Part shown: piece by piece, positions 30,267 through 38,778 of the stretch | How the letters are laid out: every line of letters starts with the position of its first letter | Position numbering within the stretch: the stretch's first letter is position 1 | Source: Acidipropionibacterium virtanenii | GTDB taxonomy: Bacteria; Actinomycetota; Actinomycetes; Propionibacteriales; Propionibacteriaceae | Length of the DNA stretch: 64,000 bases | Direction of reading: 5' to 3' | NCBI RefSeq assembly: GCF_003325455.1 | Contig: NZ_CP025198.1 | Coordinates: 992,001 to 1,056,000, forward strand | The notes under the pieces: generated by a model | Seen by the model: only the letters and a program-made list of their open reading frames with translations | The model's database searches: none | What the model was told of the DNA's origin: nothing | Position numbers and translations under genes: made by a program

Positions 30267-30271
30267 CGCGT

Positions 30272-30296
30272 CCCCCGGATCGGATGGATCCGGGGG
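30272..30296 (+). terminator. Hairpin terminator after tRNA-Tyr
   Basis: CCCCCGGATC (30272-30281), 5-nt loop, GATCCGGGGG (30287-30296): a perfect 10-bp stem followed by TTG. It separates tRNA-Tyr from the tRNA-Thr unit. Confidence 0.65.
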
Positions 30297-30408
30297 TTGC
30301 ACAGCCCTGAGGGGCCCCGCATCGGCAGATGGGGGGAGTCGACGGGTTCCGGGACGGCTCTCGTACGGATGGCGGGAGAAGGGCCGGAAAAACAGGTGAC
30401 AAGGAAAG

Positions 30409-30438
30409 TTGCGAAGCAGGCTTCGGCCCGTGTAGCTT
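30409..30438 (+). promoter_or_regulatory. Probable promoter of tRNA-Thr/tRNA-Met/rpmG
   Basis: TTGCGA (30409-30414) and TAGCTT (30433-30438) with an 18-base spacer, about 12 bases ahead of tRNA-Thr. Confidence 0.55.
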
Positions 30439-30449
30439 TCTACGTCGTT

Positions 30450-30522
30450 GCCCCTTTAGCTCAGTCGGTAGAGCGTCTCCATGGTAAGGAGAAGGTCAGC
30501 AGTTCGAATCTGCTAGGGGGCT
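30450..30522 (+). tRNA. tRNA-Thr (GGT)
   Basis: 73 nt. The acceptor GCCCCTT pairs with AGGGGGC with one G-T pair. D-arm TAGCTCAGTCGGTAGAGC, anticodon loop ATGGTAA (anticodon GGT), T-arm CAGTTCGAATCTG. CCA is not encoded. Confidence 0.95.
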
Positions 30523-30587
30523 CTGAGTGGGAGTCGGCCCCATCGCCCGTGGGTTCCGGTTGCGTCAGCAGCGTCGGCGATCACAAT

Positions 30588-30662
30588 GGCGAGGTAGCTC
30601 AGGGGTAGAGCAAGCGGCTCATAATCGCTGTGTCGCGGGTTCGATTCCCGCCCTCGCTACCA
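30588..30662 (+). tRNA. tRNA-Met (CAT)
   Basis: 75 nt including an encoded CCA (30660-30662). Acceptor GGCGAGG, with a G1-T72 wobble at the end of the 3' strand CCTCGCT. Anticodon CAT. The A-T and G-T rich acceptor end differs from initiator tRNAs (which start CGCGG), so it is an elongator. It lies 56 bases before rpmG and is probably cotranscribed. Confidence 0.93.
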
Positions 30663-30718
30663 CAGGGGTAACCGCCCCGCCACTCAGCAGGCTCGAACAG
30701 CTCTCGAAAGTAGGAATC

Positions 30719-30889
30719 ATGGCCAAGAAGTCCGGCGATGTCCGACCGAAGATCACCCTTGCCTGCACAGTGTGCAAGGAGCGTACGTACATCACCAAGA
30801 AGAACCGCCGTAACAACCCCGATCGTCTCGAGCTGAGCAAGTTCTGCCCGCGCTGCGGCAAGCACACCGCTCACCGCGAGACCCGCTGA
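30719..30889 (+). CDS. rpmG: 50S ribosomal protein L33 (zinc-binding form)
   Basis: 56 residues with two CxxC pairs (CTVC and CPRC), the zinc-ribbon version of L33. ATG 30719 follows AGGA at 6 bases. The same arrangement, tRNA-Thr, tRNA-Met, rpmG, then MaoC-type genes, is found in other actinobacteria. A very strong terminator follows. Confidence 0.95.
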   Translation: MAKKSGDVRPKITLACTVCKERTYITKKNRRNNPDRLELSKFCPRCGKHTAHRETR

Positions 30890-30910
30890 GTCCAGGCGTC
30901 CGACCTCTGA

Positions 30911-30949
30911 CAGGTCCGGAGACTCCCGTCACGGGAGTCTCCGGACCTG
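30911..30949 (+). terminator. Strong terminator after rpmG
   Basis: A near-continuous 19-bp inverted repeat, arms 30911-30929 and 30931-30949 (outer bases CAGGTCCGG / CCGGACCTG), with only one base between arms, so the real loop uses the inner 3-5 bases. It is followed by TTGTG. Confidence 0.8.
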
Positions 30950-31009
30950 TTGTGCCTCCCGGGCGGCACGGCTGGTTCGGGCTCTCTGTGCTGGATTAGG
31001 CTTCGTGAC

Positions 31010-31459
31010 ATGCCTCCCACATCTGAGCAGACGCCCGGGTTGAGCGCCGAGCACGTCGGACGCCGGTATCCGGCGACCGAGCCGTACATCGTCTCGGCCG
31101 CCAAGATCTCCGAGTTCGCGACCGCACTGGCTGACGATTCCTCCGCGTACCGCGGCCCGGACCCGGTCGCCCCGCCGACCTTCGCCATGGTGATCGCGGC
31201 CCAGGCGTGGTCGCAGCTCTTCGATGATGCCGATCTGGGGCTGCGTCTGGACCACACGATCCACGCCGACCAGTCCTTCGAATGGGTGAGGCCGTTGAGG
31301 GCCGGGGACGCCGTCACCGCCACCCTGGAGATCACCTCGGTGCGCAACCGTCGTGGCACCGACATCATCGGGCTCGAGGTGAGCCTCGACGCTCCCGACG
31401 GCGAGCATCTGGCCACGGCCACCTCGACGCTGTGGCACACCGGGGAGGACGCCGCATGA
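31010..31459 (+). CDS. MaoC/FAS1-like dehydratase subunit, HadA-like
   Basis: 149 residues with a hot-dog fold of the FAS1 dehydratase type: the N-terminal 'VGRRYPATEPYIVSAAKISEFATAL' and the mid-domain 'HADQSFEWVRPLRAGDAVTATLEI'. It lacks the catalytic D-x4-H motif, which sits in the next gene, as in mycobacterial HadAB where A is the non-catalytic partner. A TAGGCT hexamer at 30997-31002, 7 bases before the ATG, with no ribosome-binding site, suggests a leaderless mRNA. The stop overlaps the next gene (ATGA). Confidence 0.8.
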   Translation: MPPTSEQTPGLSAEHVGRRYPATEPYIVSAAKISEFATALADDSSAYRGPDPVAPPTFAMVIAAQAWSQLFDDADLGLRLDHTIHADQSFEWVRPLRAGDAVTATLEITSVRNRRGTDIIGLEVSLDAPDGEHLATATSTLWHTGEDAA

Positions 31460-31911
31460 ACGACCGCACTGAACCGCTGGCCGAGGGACAGACCTTCGGT
31501 CCGCGCCGCATCGGCGTGGACCGGTCGCGCATCGTCCGGTACGCCGGAGCATCCACCGACTTCAACCCGATCCACTGGTCGGACCGCCATGCGGTCGCGG
31601 CCGGCATGGACGGCGTCGTGGCCCACGGCATGTGGACCATGGGCGCCGCGCTGGGGGCGGTCGTCGGGTGGCTCGGGGACCCCGCGGCGATCCGATCCCA
31701 GCGGGCCCGCTTCACCCGACCGGTGCTCGTCCCCGACACCGACGAGGGCACATCGGTCGAGGTGTCCGGGACGGTCATCAGGGCCGATGAGGACATGGCG
31801 ACCATCAGGCTCGACGTCACCCATGACGGCCGGTCCGTGCTGGGCCGGGTGGAGGTCGTCGTCGACAACCGGGCGCCTCGGGCCCGTGGGAAGGAGCAGC
31901 CCCATGACTGA
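31456..31911 (+). CDS. MaoC-like (R)-specific hydratase/dehydratase subunit, HadB-like
   Basis: 151 residues with the R-hydratase motif DFNPIHWSD (Asp and His catalytic) near residue 35 and 'GVVAHGMWTMGAALGA' after it. Together with the preceding gene it should form a heterodimeric (3R)-hydroxyacyl-thioester dehydratase. Mycobacterial hadAB occupy the same locus (rpmG, hadABC, trpT, secE). This organism is unlikely to make mycolic acids, so the acyl substrate is uncertain. It overlaps murB by 8 bases. Confidence 0.82.
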   Translation: MNDRTEPLAEGQTFGPRRIGVDRSRIVRYAGASTDFNPIHWSDRHAVAAGMDGVVAHGMWTMGAALGAVVGWLGDPAAIRSQRARFTRPVLVPDTDEGTSVEVSGTVIRADEDMATIRLDVTHDGRSVLGRVEVVVDNRAPRARGKEQPHD

Positions 31912-33058
31912 CGGTATTCAGAGCCCCAGCGTGGTCATCGGCATCGACGGCAGCGATCCGGACTGCGAGACCACTGAGAGCTGCTCGCTGACCCACTTCG
32001 ACTACGCGATGACCAACCATCCGCGGCTGCCGGTATCGGGTGCCGGGGTGCCCCTGGCCGGGCTGACGACCCTGCGCGTCGGGGGTCCGGCCGCCCGCCT
32101 GGTGATCGCCCCCACGACCGACGACCTGGTGGAGACCGTGCGCGACTGCGACCGGCGCGGGGAGCCCTGCCTGGTACTCGGCGGGGGCTCCAATGTGCTG
32201 ATCGGCGACGACGGCTTCGACGGCACCGTCGTCCGGGTGGCGACCACCGGGATGTCGGCGGAGGTGTCCAACTGCGGCGGGGCGCTGGCGACGATCGCGG
32301 CCGGGGAGCCCTGGGACGGATTCGTGCAGCACTGCATCGCCAGCGAGTGGCGCGGTCCCGAGGCCCTGTCGGGAATCCCGGGGCTGGTGGGCTCGACCCC
32401 TATCCAGAATGTGGGTGCCTACGGCGTCGAGATCTCCGAGTTCGTGGCCAGGGTGCGCACCTGGGACCGACGCGACGACGAGCAGCACACCTTCATGAGC
32501 ACCGAGTGCGGATTCTCCTACCGCGACAGCCGCTTCAAGGCCGATCCGGAGCGCTACATCGTGCTCGACGTCACGATGCAGTTCCTGCTCGGCGATCTGT
32601 CCCTGCCGATCCGCTACAAGGAGCTGGCCCGCCGGCTGGGCGTCGAGCCGGGGGAGCGGGCGCTGGCCAGCACCGTCCGCGAGACGGTGCTGGGGATCCG
32701 GGCCGGCAAGGGCATGGTGCTCGACGAAGCGGATCACGACACGTGGAGTGCCGGATCCTTCTTCACCAACCCGATCATCGAGGCCGACCAGGTGCCGCAG
32801 GGCGCCCCGGCCTTCCCGCAGGCGGACGGCCGGGTGAAGACCTCGGCCGCCTGGCTCATCGACCACGCCGGGTTCGGCAGGGGATATGCGCTGGAGGGCC
32901 GGCCGGCGAGCCTGTCCACCAAGCACGTGCTGGCCCTCACCAATCGCGGCGGGGCCACCGCGGCAGACATCGCCGCTCTGGCGAGGACGGTCATCGACGG
33001 GGTCGACAAGGCGTACGGGATCGTCCTCGTCCCTGAACCGAGGTTCATCGGGATGTGA
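31904..33058 (+). CDS. murB: UDP-N-acetylenolpyruvoylglucosamine reductase
   Basis: 384 residues; reduces UDP-GlcNAc-enolpyruvate to UDP-MurNAc in peptidoglycan synthesis, FAD and NADPH dependent. Motifs: LVLGGGSNVLIGD (FAD), GIPGLVGSTPIQNVGAYG, YRDSRFK (the tyrosine-loop found in type I MurB), catalytic Ser in AGSFFTNP and the terminal Glu region VPEPRFIG. About 40 extra residues precede the core. ATG 31904 has AAGGAG (31891-31896); a shorter version starting at a later ATG (32009) is possible. Confidence 0.93.
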   Translation: MTDGIQSPSVVIGIDGSDPDCETTESCSLTHFDYAMTNHPRLPVSGAGVPLAGLTTLRVGGPAARLVIAPTTDDLVETVRDCDRRGEPCLVLGGGSNVLIGDDGFDGTVVRVATTGMSAEVSNCGGALATIAAGEPWDGFVQHCIASEWRGPEALSGIPGLVGSTPIQNVGAYGVEISEFVARVRTWDRRDDEQHTFMSTECGFSYRDSRFKADPERYIVLDVTMQFLLGDLSLPIRYKELARRLGVEPGERALASTVRETVLGIRAGKGMVLDEADHDTWSAGSFFTNPIIEADQVPQGAPAFPQADGRVKTSAAWLIDHAGFGRGYALEGRPASLSTKHVLALTNRGGATAADIAALARTVIDGVDKAYGIVLVPEPRFIGM

Positions 33059-33078
33059 GCGTGTGGGAGTATGCCCCC

Positions 33079-34344
33079 ATGACGATCGAGCTGTCACAGA
33101 TGTCCCACGACGAGCTGTCCGCCCTTCTCGACGAGCAGAGATCACTCCATGCCGAACTCGAGGCCCGGGGTCTCACTCTCGACATCACCCGGGGCAAGCC
33201 GTCGCCGCGGCAGCTCGATCTCTCGCGTGAACTGCTGTCGATGAGGGTGCCGCGCCATGCGGCAGACGGTCAGGACGTCCGCAACTACGGCGGTGCGAAG
33301 GGGCTGCCCGAGATCCGCAGGATCTTCGCGGAGCTGCTGGGGGTCGACGTCGACCACATCCTGGCCGCCGACAACTCCAGTCTGGCGATCATGCACGACC
33401 TGCTGAGCTTCGCGATGCTGCACAGGCTGCCCGGTGCCGAGGCGCCCTGGTTCGGCCGGCGGATCAAGTTCATCGCCCCGGTCCCCGGATACGACCGCCA
33501 CTTCTCGATCTGCGAGCATCTGGGCATCGAGATGATCCCCGTGGAGATGGGCGAGCACGGCCCCGACATGGACGAGGTGGAGAGGCTGGCTTCCGATCCG
33601 TCGGTCAAGGGCATGTGGGTGGTGCCGATGTACGCCAACCCCAATGGCGTCGTCTACGACGAGGAGACCGCCAGGCGCCTGGTCTCCATGGATGCGGCCC
33701 CCGACTTCCGGATCTGGTGGGACAACGCCTACGCCCTGCACCACCTGACCGACGCCGAGCCGGCCCCGCTGCCGATCCTGCAGATGGCTCAGGAGGCCGG
33801 CAACCCCGACCGGATTCTCATGCTGGCGTCCACCTCGAAGATCACCCATGCCGGGGACGGGGTGGCCTTCCTGGCGTCGTCGACGGGGAACCTCGACTGG
33901 TATCTCAAGCACTCGGCGGTTCGCAGTATCGGGCCCGACAAGGTGAATCAGCTTCGTCACGCGCTGTACCTCAAGGACGCCGAGGGGGTTCGCGCGCTGA
34001 TGCGCAAGCATCGCGCGCTGCTGGCCCCGAAGTTCCAGATCGTCGACACGGTGCTCAGGCGTCGGCTCGGTGGCACCGGGATCGCCCGGTGGACCCATCC
34101 CGCCGGGGGCTACTTCGTCACCCTGGACGTGATCGACGGGACGGCCAGCCGGGTGGTGCAGCTCGCCAAGGAGGCGGGGATCGCCCTCACCCCGGCGGGA
34201 TCCTCTCACCCGCTCCACGACGACCCGCATGATCGCACGATCAGGCTGGCTCCGAGCTTCCCGAGCGAGGGGGAGCTCTCGGCGGCGATGGACGGGGTGG
34301 CCACCTGCGTCCTGCTCGCGGCCGCCGAGAAACTGCTGAGTTGA
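33079..34344 (+). CDS. PLP-dependent aminotransferase, aspartate aminotransferase type Ic-like
   Basis: A fold-type I aminotransferase of about 421 residues. The N-terminal substrate loop LDITRGKPSPRQLDLS is diagnostic of the actinobacterial subgroup typified by the Corynebacterium glutamicum aspartate aminotransferase. PLP Lys is in ASTSKITHAGDGVAF and the cofactor Asn/Tyr in WWDNAYALHHL. ATG 33079 gives the usual family N-terminus with GGGAG upstream; a GTG at 33055 overlapping the murB stop is an alternative. Aspartate/glutamate specificity is inferred from the subgroup. Confidence 0.85.
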   Translation: MTIELSQMSHDELSALLDEQRSLHAELEARGLTLDITRGKPSPRQLDLSRELLSMRVPRHAADGQDVRNYGGAKGLPEIRRIFAELLGVDVDHILAADNSSLAIMHDLLSFAMLHRLPGAEAPWFGRRIKFIAPVPGYDRHFSICEHLGIEMIPVEMGEHGPDMDEVERLASDPSVKGMWVVPMYANPNGVVYDEETARRLVSMDAAPDFRIWWDNAYALHHLTDAEPAPLPILQMAQEAGNPDRILMLASTSKITHAGDGVAFLASSTGNLDWYLKHSAVRSIGPDKVNQLRHALYLKDAEGVRALMRKHRALLAPKFQIVDTVLRRRLGGTGIARWTHPAGGYFVTLDVIDGTASRVVQLAKEAGIALTPAGSSHPLHDDPHDRTIRLAPSFPSEGELSAAMDGVATCVLLAAAEKLLS

Positions 34345-34501
34345 TCGGAGGAGGGCGACCCCTCCGCGTCGCTGCGCTCCTGCCACCCCGAGCGATCCCT
34401 TTCACGTCGTGAAGGTCAGCGTCGCTGGCCACGCGCTGCGGATGAGGTCTGCGACCGCGCCCGGAGACCCGTCGTCCCCTCCTCTGACAGATCGGACGAA
34501 G
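34345..34501. other. Intergenic region with hairpin and short inverted repeat
   Basis: The region begins with an imperfect GC hairpin (about 34348-34366) resembling that after nuoN. It also contains TTCAC-GTC-GTGAA (34401-34413), an operator-like inverted repeat with no evident regulator. No coding sequence is seen. Confidence 0.4.
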
Positions 34502-34531
34502 TTGGCAACGTGAGAGGAGTGCCCCTATACT
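34502..34531 (+). promoter_or_regulatory. Promoter of tRNA-Trp (and probably secE-nusG)
   Basis: TTGGCA (34502-34507) and TATACT (34526-34531), spacer 18. This is a near-consensus vegetative promoter and the best-looking one in the window. Confidence 0.7.
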
Positions 34532-34569
34532 TTCTGTGCTGTCGGCATTCGTACCGCGAGGGCCGACGA

Positions 34570-34642
<73 letters not shown>

Positions 34643-34742
34643 CGATGCAGGATGAGTTCCTGTACGCAGTCGCGGTCGCGACCACCCGATCGGGCTGGCA
34701 GACTGGCAGCATCGAATCTGGCAGACGACCCGAAGGACAAGC

Positions 34743-35357
34743 GTGACAGACGAGCAGCATCCTCGCGGAGCTGATGGGCAGACCCCGTCCTCGGATGATC
34801 CGCTTGCCCCCACCGGCGAGGAACTGGTCTCCGGCCGGCTCCCCGACACCGAGGGGTACGAGGTGGTCGACGATGAGGCCGAGGAACTGGCCGAGTCGGA
34901 GGGAGAGCCCGATCTCACGCCCGACAAGGGCGATCCCGAGGACATGGTGATCGACGATCCCGAGCAGCTGGGGGAGGCGGAGGACGCCGCCCGTAAGGCG
35001 CGGTCCAGCCGCCCTCGTCGCCGGACGGCCGCTGTGAAGGCCGCTGAGGAGGACTCCTCCGAGAGCGAGACCGACGAGGCCGAGAGCCCGCACGTGCCGC
35101 GCCGCGAGATCACCAAGGCTCCGACCCGCAGGGCGAAGCTCGGGAAGGACGACGACCAGGATGAGGGCGGTCGCGCCAACCCGGTGAAGTTCACGAAGCA
35201 GTCGGTGGCCGAGCTCAAGAAGGTCAAGTGGCCCACTGCTGCCGAGACCGGCCAGTACTTCCTGGTTGTGCTCGTCTTCGTGCTCCTCATCATCGCGGTG
35301 GTGGGTGGCCTGGACGCCCTCTTCGCGTGGGGTCTGCTGAAGACTCTCGGCAACTGA
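34743..35357 (+). CDS. secE: Preprotein translocase subunit SecE with long acidic N-terminal extension
   Basis: The last 60 or so residues are the SecE core: FTKQSVAELKKVKWPTAAET amphipathic helix followed by one transmembrane helix (about 175-198). The first 140 residues are an Asp/Glu-rich, probably disordered cytoplasmic extension; most bacterial SecE of this type are 60-130 residues in all. The GTG start at 34743 has GAAGGA upstream. SecE stabilises SecY in the membrane channel. Confidence 0.92.
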   Translation: MTDEQHPRGADGQTPSSDDPLAPTGEELVSGRLPDTEGYEVVDDEAEELAESEGEPDLTPDKGDPEDMVIDDPEQLGEAEDAARKARSSRPRRRTAAVKAAEEDSSESETDEAESPHVPRREITKAPTRRAKLGKDDDQDEGGRANPVKFTKQSVAELKKVKWPTAAETGQYFLVVLVFVLLIIAVVGGLDALFAWGLLKTLGN

Positions 35358-35417
35358 CGAAGGGTCTGCGCCGAGCGCGAATGGCGCAGACCCCACACAA
35401 CGACGGAGAATTGACCG

Positions 35418-36371
35418 GTGACTGACAGCCCAGAATTCAACGACGCGGGACTCGACAAGCCCGAGGATGACGACAAGGATGCGAGCGCGACCGAGCCGCA
35501 GATCGACCTCGATGCGTTCTCTGCCGACGAATCGGACTCCTCCCAGGAGGAGACCGACGACATCCAGATCGATCTGGGTGCGCTGGCCGACGACGAGAAG
35601 CCGGCCGAGGACGCCCCGCTCAACCTCGATTTCGACGTCGAGGAGTCCGGGCCGGCCGATGAGGACGTCGCCCGCAACCTGGGTATCGGCCAGGCCCTGG
35701 ACGACGAGGAGGAGGAGCCCGTCGAGGACGAGGCCTCCCAGGAGACCCAGGACGCCGTCGATGCCGCTGTTGAGAGACTGAAGGACGACCTGACATCCAA
35801 GTTCGGTCAGTGGTACGTGCTGCACACCTACTCAGGCATGGAGAACAAGGTCAAGCAGAACCTCGACGCCCGGGTGCAGACCCTCAACATGGAGGACTAC
35901 ATCTACGAGACGGTCGTGCCCACCGAGGAGGTCGTGGAGATCCGCAACGGGGCCCGCAAGACGATCACCCGGGTCTACCTGCCCGGCTACGTCCTGGTGC
36001 GCATGGACCTCACCGACGAGTCATGGGGAACCGTTCGCCACACTCCCTCGGTCACCGGTTTCGTGGGCCAGTCCACCACGCCGGTCCCGCTGACCTTCGA
36101 CGAGGTCGTCAAGATGCTGACCCCCTCGGTCATCGCCCAGGTGAACCACGACATGGCCGGCCAGGCCCCCTCCCCGAAGGCCAGGCGCAAGGTCGAGGTG
36201 GCCGACTACGAGGTGGGGGAGTCGGTTCAGATCACCGACGGCGCCTTCGCCGGGGTGCCTGCCACCATCACCGAGATCAACGTCAACAACCAGCGCGTCA
36301 AGGCGTCGGTCGAGATCCTCGGCCGATCCACCCCGGTGGACCTGGAGTTCAACCAGATCGAGAAGATCTGA
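35418..36371 (+). CDS. nusG: Transcription termination/antitermination factor NusG
   Basis: 317 residues. The NGN domain begins near residue 130 (FGQWYVLHTYSGMENKVKQN) and the KOW domain ends the protein (VQITDGAFAGVPATI...INVNNQRVKASVEILGR). About 125 N-terminal residues are acidic and low-complexity, much like the SecE extension encoded just upstream. NusG binds RNA polymerase and links it to Rho or ribosomal protein S10. The GTG start is followed by the acidic tract; no alternative start near the core is better supported. Confidence 0.93.
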   Translation: MTDSPEFNDAGLDKPEDDDKDASATEPQIDLDAFSADESDSSQEETDDIQIDLGALADDEKPAEDAPLNLDFDVEESGPADEDVARNLGIGQALDDEEEEPVEDEASQETQDAVDAAVERLKDDLTSKFGQWYVLHTYSGMENKVKQNLDARVQTLNMEDYIYETVVPTEEVVEIRNGARKTITRVYLPGYVLVRMDLTDESWGTVRHTPSVTGFVGQSTTPVPLTFDEVVKMLTPSVIAQVNHDMAGQAPSPKARRKVEVADYEVGESVQITDGAFAGVPATITEINVNNQRVKASVEILGRSTPVDLEFNQIEKI

Positions 36372-36387
36372 ATCCCCGATTCGCGAG

Positions 36388-36418
36388 CGCCGGCCGAGTC
36401 ACGTAAACTCGGTCGGCG
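36388..36418 (+). terminator. Hairpin between nusG and rplK
   Basis: CGCCGGCCGAGT (36388-36399), 7-nt loop, ACTCGGTCGGCG (36407-36418); a 12-bp stem with one G-T pair. No T-run. It probably separates or attenuates the secE-nusG and rplK-rplA units. Confidence 0.55.
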
Positions 36419-36508
36419 CGTGCGTGTGCAGCCGGTCGTCACGGCTGGACCACGTGCAGTCTCCTGGCCAGACGGGCCGGGAGGAAGTTCAACCGAAGGA
36501 CCCATCAC

Positions 36509-36940
36509 ATGCCTCCGAAGAAGAAAGTAGCGGCGCTCGTCAAGGTCGCCCTGCAGGCCGGTCAGGCCACTCCGGCCCCTCCGGTCGGTACCGCCCTCGG
36601 TCCTCATGGTGTCAACATCATGGAGTTCTGCAAGGCCTACAACGCCCAGACCGAGTCGCAGCGCGGCAACGTCGTCCCCGCAGAGATCACCATCTACGAG
36701 GATCGCAGCTTCACCTTCGTCCTGAAGACCCCGCCGGCCGCCGAACTCATCAAGAAGGCCGCCGGTATCTCCAAGGGCACCGAGAACCCGCTGACCCACA
36801 AGGTCGGCAAGATCTCCAAGGACCAGGTGCGCGAGATCGCCCAGACCAAGATGCCCGACCTCAATGCCAATGGCATCGAGGCGGCCATGAAGATCGTCGA
36901 GGGCAGCGCCCGTTCGATGGGCGTCACCGTAGAGGGCTGA
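36509..36940 (+). CDS. rplK: 50S ribosomal protein L11
   Basis: 143 residues, canonical length. The N-terminal domain has [20 protein letters not shown] and the C-terminal rRNA-binding domain [29 protein letters not shown]. It forms the GTPase-associated centre of the 50S subunit with 23S rRNA. ATG 36509 lies behind GAAGGA. Confidence 0.97.
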   Translation: MPPKKKVAALVKVALQAGQATPAPPVGTALGPHGVNIMEFCKAYNAQTESQRGNVVPAEITIYEDRSFTFVLKTPPAAELIKKAAGISKGTENPLTHKVGKISKDQVREIAQTKMPDLNANGIEAAMKIVEGSARSMGVTVEG

Positions 36941-37042
36941 TCCCCTCACGAGCGCGACGTCCGGCAGGACGACGTCGCGACCTGATCAATTCCGTGGGAG
37001 GGCTTGCGCAGCCCTGACCACACCTGGTGAAAGGAACCAGAT

Positions 37043-37741
37043 ATGAAGCGCAGCAAGGGATACCGCGCAGCGGCCGCGAAGCGTGACGCCGACGAGCTCT
37101 ACGGCCCCGAGGCCGGAATGGCCGTCGTCGAGGACGTGGCCTCCGCGAAGTTCGACGAGAGCGTCGACGTCGTGATCCGTCTCGGCGTCGATCCGAAGAA
37201 GGCCGACCAGATGGTGCGCGGCACCGTCAATCTCCCTCACGGCACTGGCAAGACGGCACGGGTCCTCGTCTTCGCCACCGGTGAGAAGGCCGAGGCGGCC
37301 CGCGAGGCGGGCGCCGATGAGGTCGGTGACGACGATCTCATCGCCAAGGTCCAGGGCGGGTACCTGGACTTCGACTCGGTGGTCGCCACCCCCGACATGA
37401 TGGGCAAGGTCGGCCGCCTGGGCCGGGTGCTCGGCCCTCGTGGCCTGATGCCGAACCCCAAGACCGGCACCGTGACCATGGATGTCGCCAAGGCCGTCGC
37501 AGACATCAAGGGCGGCAAGATCGAGTTCCGCACCGATCGCTACGCCAATCTCCACCTGCTGATCGGCAAGGTGTCCTTCGGGCCCACCAAGCTGGTGGAC
37601 AACTACTACGCCGCCCTGGACGAGGTGCTGCGGCTCAAGCCGTCCTCCTCCAAGGGCCGCTACCTGAGGAAGATCACCGTCTCCTCGACCATGGGCCCCG
37701 GCGTCCAGCTGGATCCTGCGGCCGCCCGCGTGACCGAGTGA
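37043..37741 (+). CDS. rplA: 50S ribosomal protein L1
   Basis: 232 residues, normal for L1. Core blocks are [20 protein letters not shown], the [17 protein letters not shown] loop and [22 protein letters not shown]1 lines the E-site stalk. It forms a two-gene unit with rplK; a strong terminator follows. Confidence 0.97.
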   Translation: MKRSKGYRAAAAKRDADELYGPEAGMAVVEDVASAKFDESVDVVIRLGVDPKKADQMVRGTVNLPHGTGKTARVLVFATGEKAEAAREAGADEVGDDDLIAKVQGGYLDFDSVVATPDMMGKVGRLGRVLGPRGLMPNPKTGTVTMDVAKAVADIKGGKIEFRTDRYANLHLLIGKVSFGPTKLVDNYYAALDEVLRLKPSSSKGRYLRKITVSSTMGPGVQLDPAAARVTE

Positions 37742-37760
37742 TCTCGTCCCGCTGATCACC

Positions 37761-37793
37761 GACGAGCCCCCGCTCCTGTGGCGGGGGCTCGTC
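37761..37793 (+). terminator. Terminator after rplA
   Basis: GACGAGCCCCCGC (37761-37773), 7-nt loop, GCGGGGGCTCGTC (37781-37793), a perfect 13-bp stem 19 bases after the rplA stop. Confidence 0.75.
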
Positions 37794-37856
37794 GCATGTC
37801 AGGCTCCCGGATATCCCGCGACGCAGTGGTGACGGACGCCGAGCCACCGCTCGAAG

Positions 37857-37886
37857 TTGCAAGGGGCCGTCCCTTTGCAGTAGGTT
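37857..37886 (+). promoter_or_regulatory. Probable rplJ-rplL promoter
   Basis: TTGCAA (37857-37862), 18-base spacer, TAGGTT (37881-37886). Placed between the rplA terminator and the rplJ leader attenuator, as expected for an independent rplJL promoter. Confidence 0.5.
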
Positions 37887-38129
37887 CAGTCTCACCAATG
37901 ACCGCTGGTCGGGTTCGCCCGCCAAGCATCCGCCGAGGATGGCCCGCGCAGGTTCTGAGTGCTTTTCGCCCCTGTGGGCGTGCCCCGTGCCTGTGCGCCG
38001 GGGCTTTTTTCATGTTCCGGTCCATCTCTGCGCAGGCCCTGGCCGATGCCGGGCCGGCCGGTGGTCGAAGGTACAAGGCGCCGAGGGTCCGCCCCCGGCG
38101 CGCCGTACGAGAAGTGGGAAGGAGACCCA
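37887..38129 (+). promoter_or_regulatory. rplJ leader with intrinsic attenuator (L10-leader type)
   Basis: An untranslated leader of about 240 bases. It contains a textbook intrinsic terminator, GCCCCG (37982-37987), 11-nt loop, CGGGGC (37999-38004), then six T (38005-38010), 119 bases before the rplJ ATG. A competing hairpin CGCCC-CTGT-GGGCG (about 37969-37982) ends on the terminator's first bases, so the two look mutually exclusive. rplJ leaders in many bacteria are bound by the L10-L12 complex for feedback; the same role is inferred here. Confidence 0.65.
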
Positions 38130-38708
38130 ATGGCGAGGTCCGACAAGGCAGCCGCCATCGCGTCGCTCAAGGAGAAGTTCTCCTCGGCCGACGCGACCGT
38201 GCTGACCGATTACCGTGGCCTGACCGTGGCGGCGATGCAGACTCTGCGTCGTTCCCTCGGAGAAGGCAGCACCTACGCCGTTGCGAAGAACACTCTCACC
38301 CGCATCGCCGCCAATGAGGCCGGGATCGAGGGACTCGACGACAAGCTCGTCGGTCCCACCGCCCTGACCTTCATCAGCGGCGACGTGGCCACCGCGGCCA
38401 AGGGTCTGAGGGACTTCGCGAAGGACAACCCGCTGCTGGTCATCAAAGGCGGCTACATGGACGGTCGCGTCCTGTCAGCCGATGAGGTCAAGAAGCTCGC
38501 CGATCTCGAGTCCCGCGAGGTCCTCCTCGCCAAGCTCGCCGGTGGCCTCAAGGCCAACCTCACGAAGGCCGCACAGGTCTTCAGCGCCCTGCCCGCCAAG
38601 GCCGCTCGCGGCTTCGGCGCCCTGCAGGACAAGGCCGCCGCCGATCCCTCAGTGATCGGCGGAGCCGGAGAGGCTTCCGACCAGGAGCCCGAGAACGCAG
38701 ACGCCTGA
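38130..38708 (+). CDS. rplJ: 50S ribosomal protein L10
   Basis: 192 residues. N-terminal rRNA-binding domain with [18 protein letters not shown] and the KNTLTRIA segment, then the L12-binding C-terminal helix. The last 20 residues form a non-conserved Glu-rich tail. ATG 38130 follows GGAAGGAG; the upstream frame in phase lies in the leader and is not coding. Confidence 0.96.
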   Translation: MARSDKAAAIASLKEKFSSADATVLTDYRGLTVAAMQTLRRSLGEGSTYAVAKNTLTRIAANEAGIEGLDDKLVGPTALTFISGDVATAAKGLRDFAKDNPLLVIKGGYMDGRVLSADEVKKLADLESREVLLAKLAGGLKANLTKAAQVFSALPAKAARGFGALQDKAAADPSVIGGAGEASDQEPENADA

Positions 38709-38778
38709 GGCGTCCATCGCCCAGGAGAACCCCGGCGGGTCGCAGGCCCGCCAACCCATTCATGAAAGGACGCCCAAC

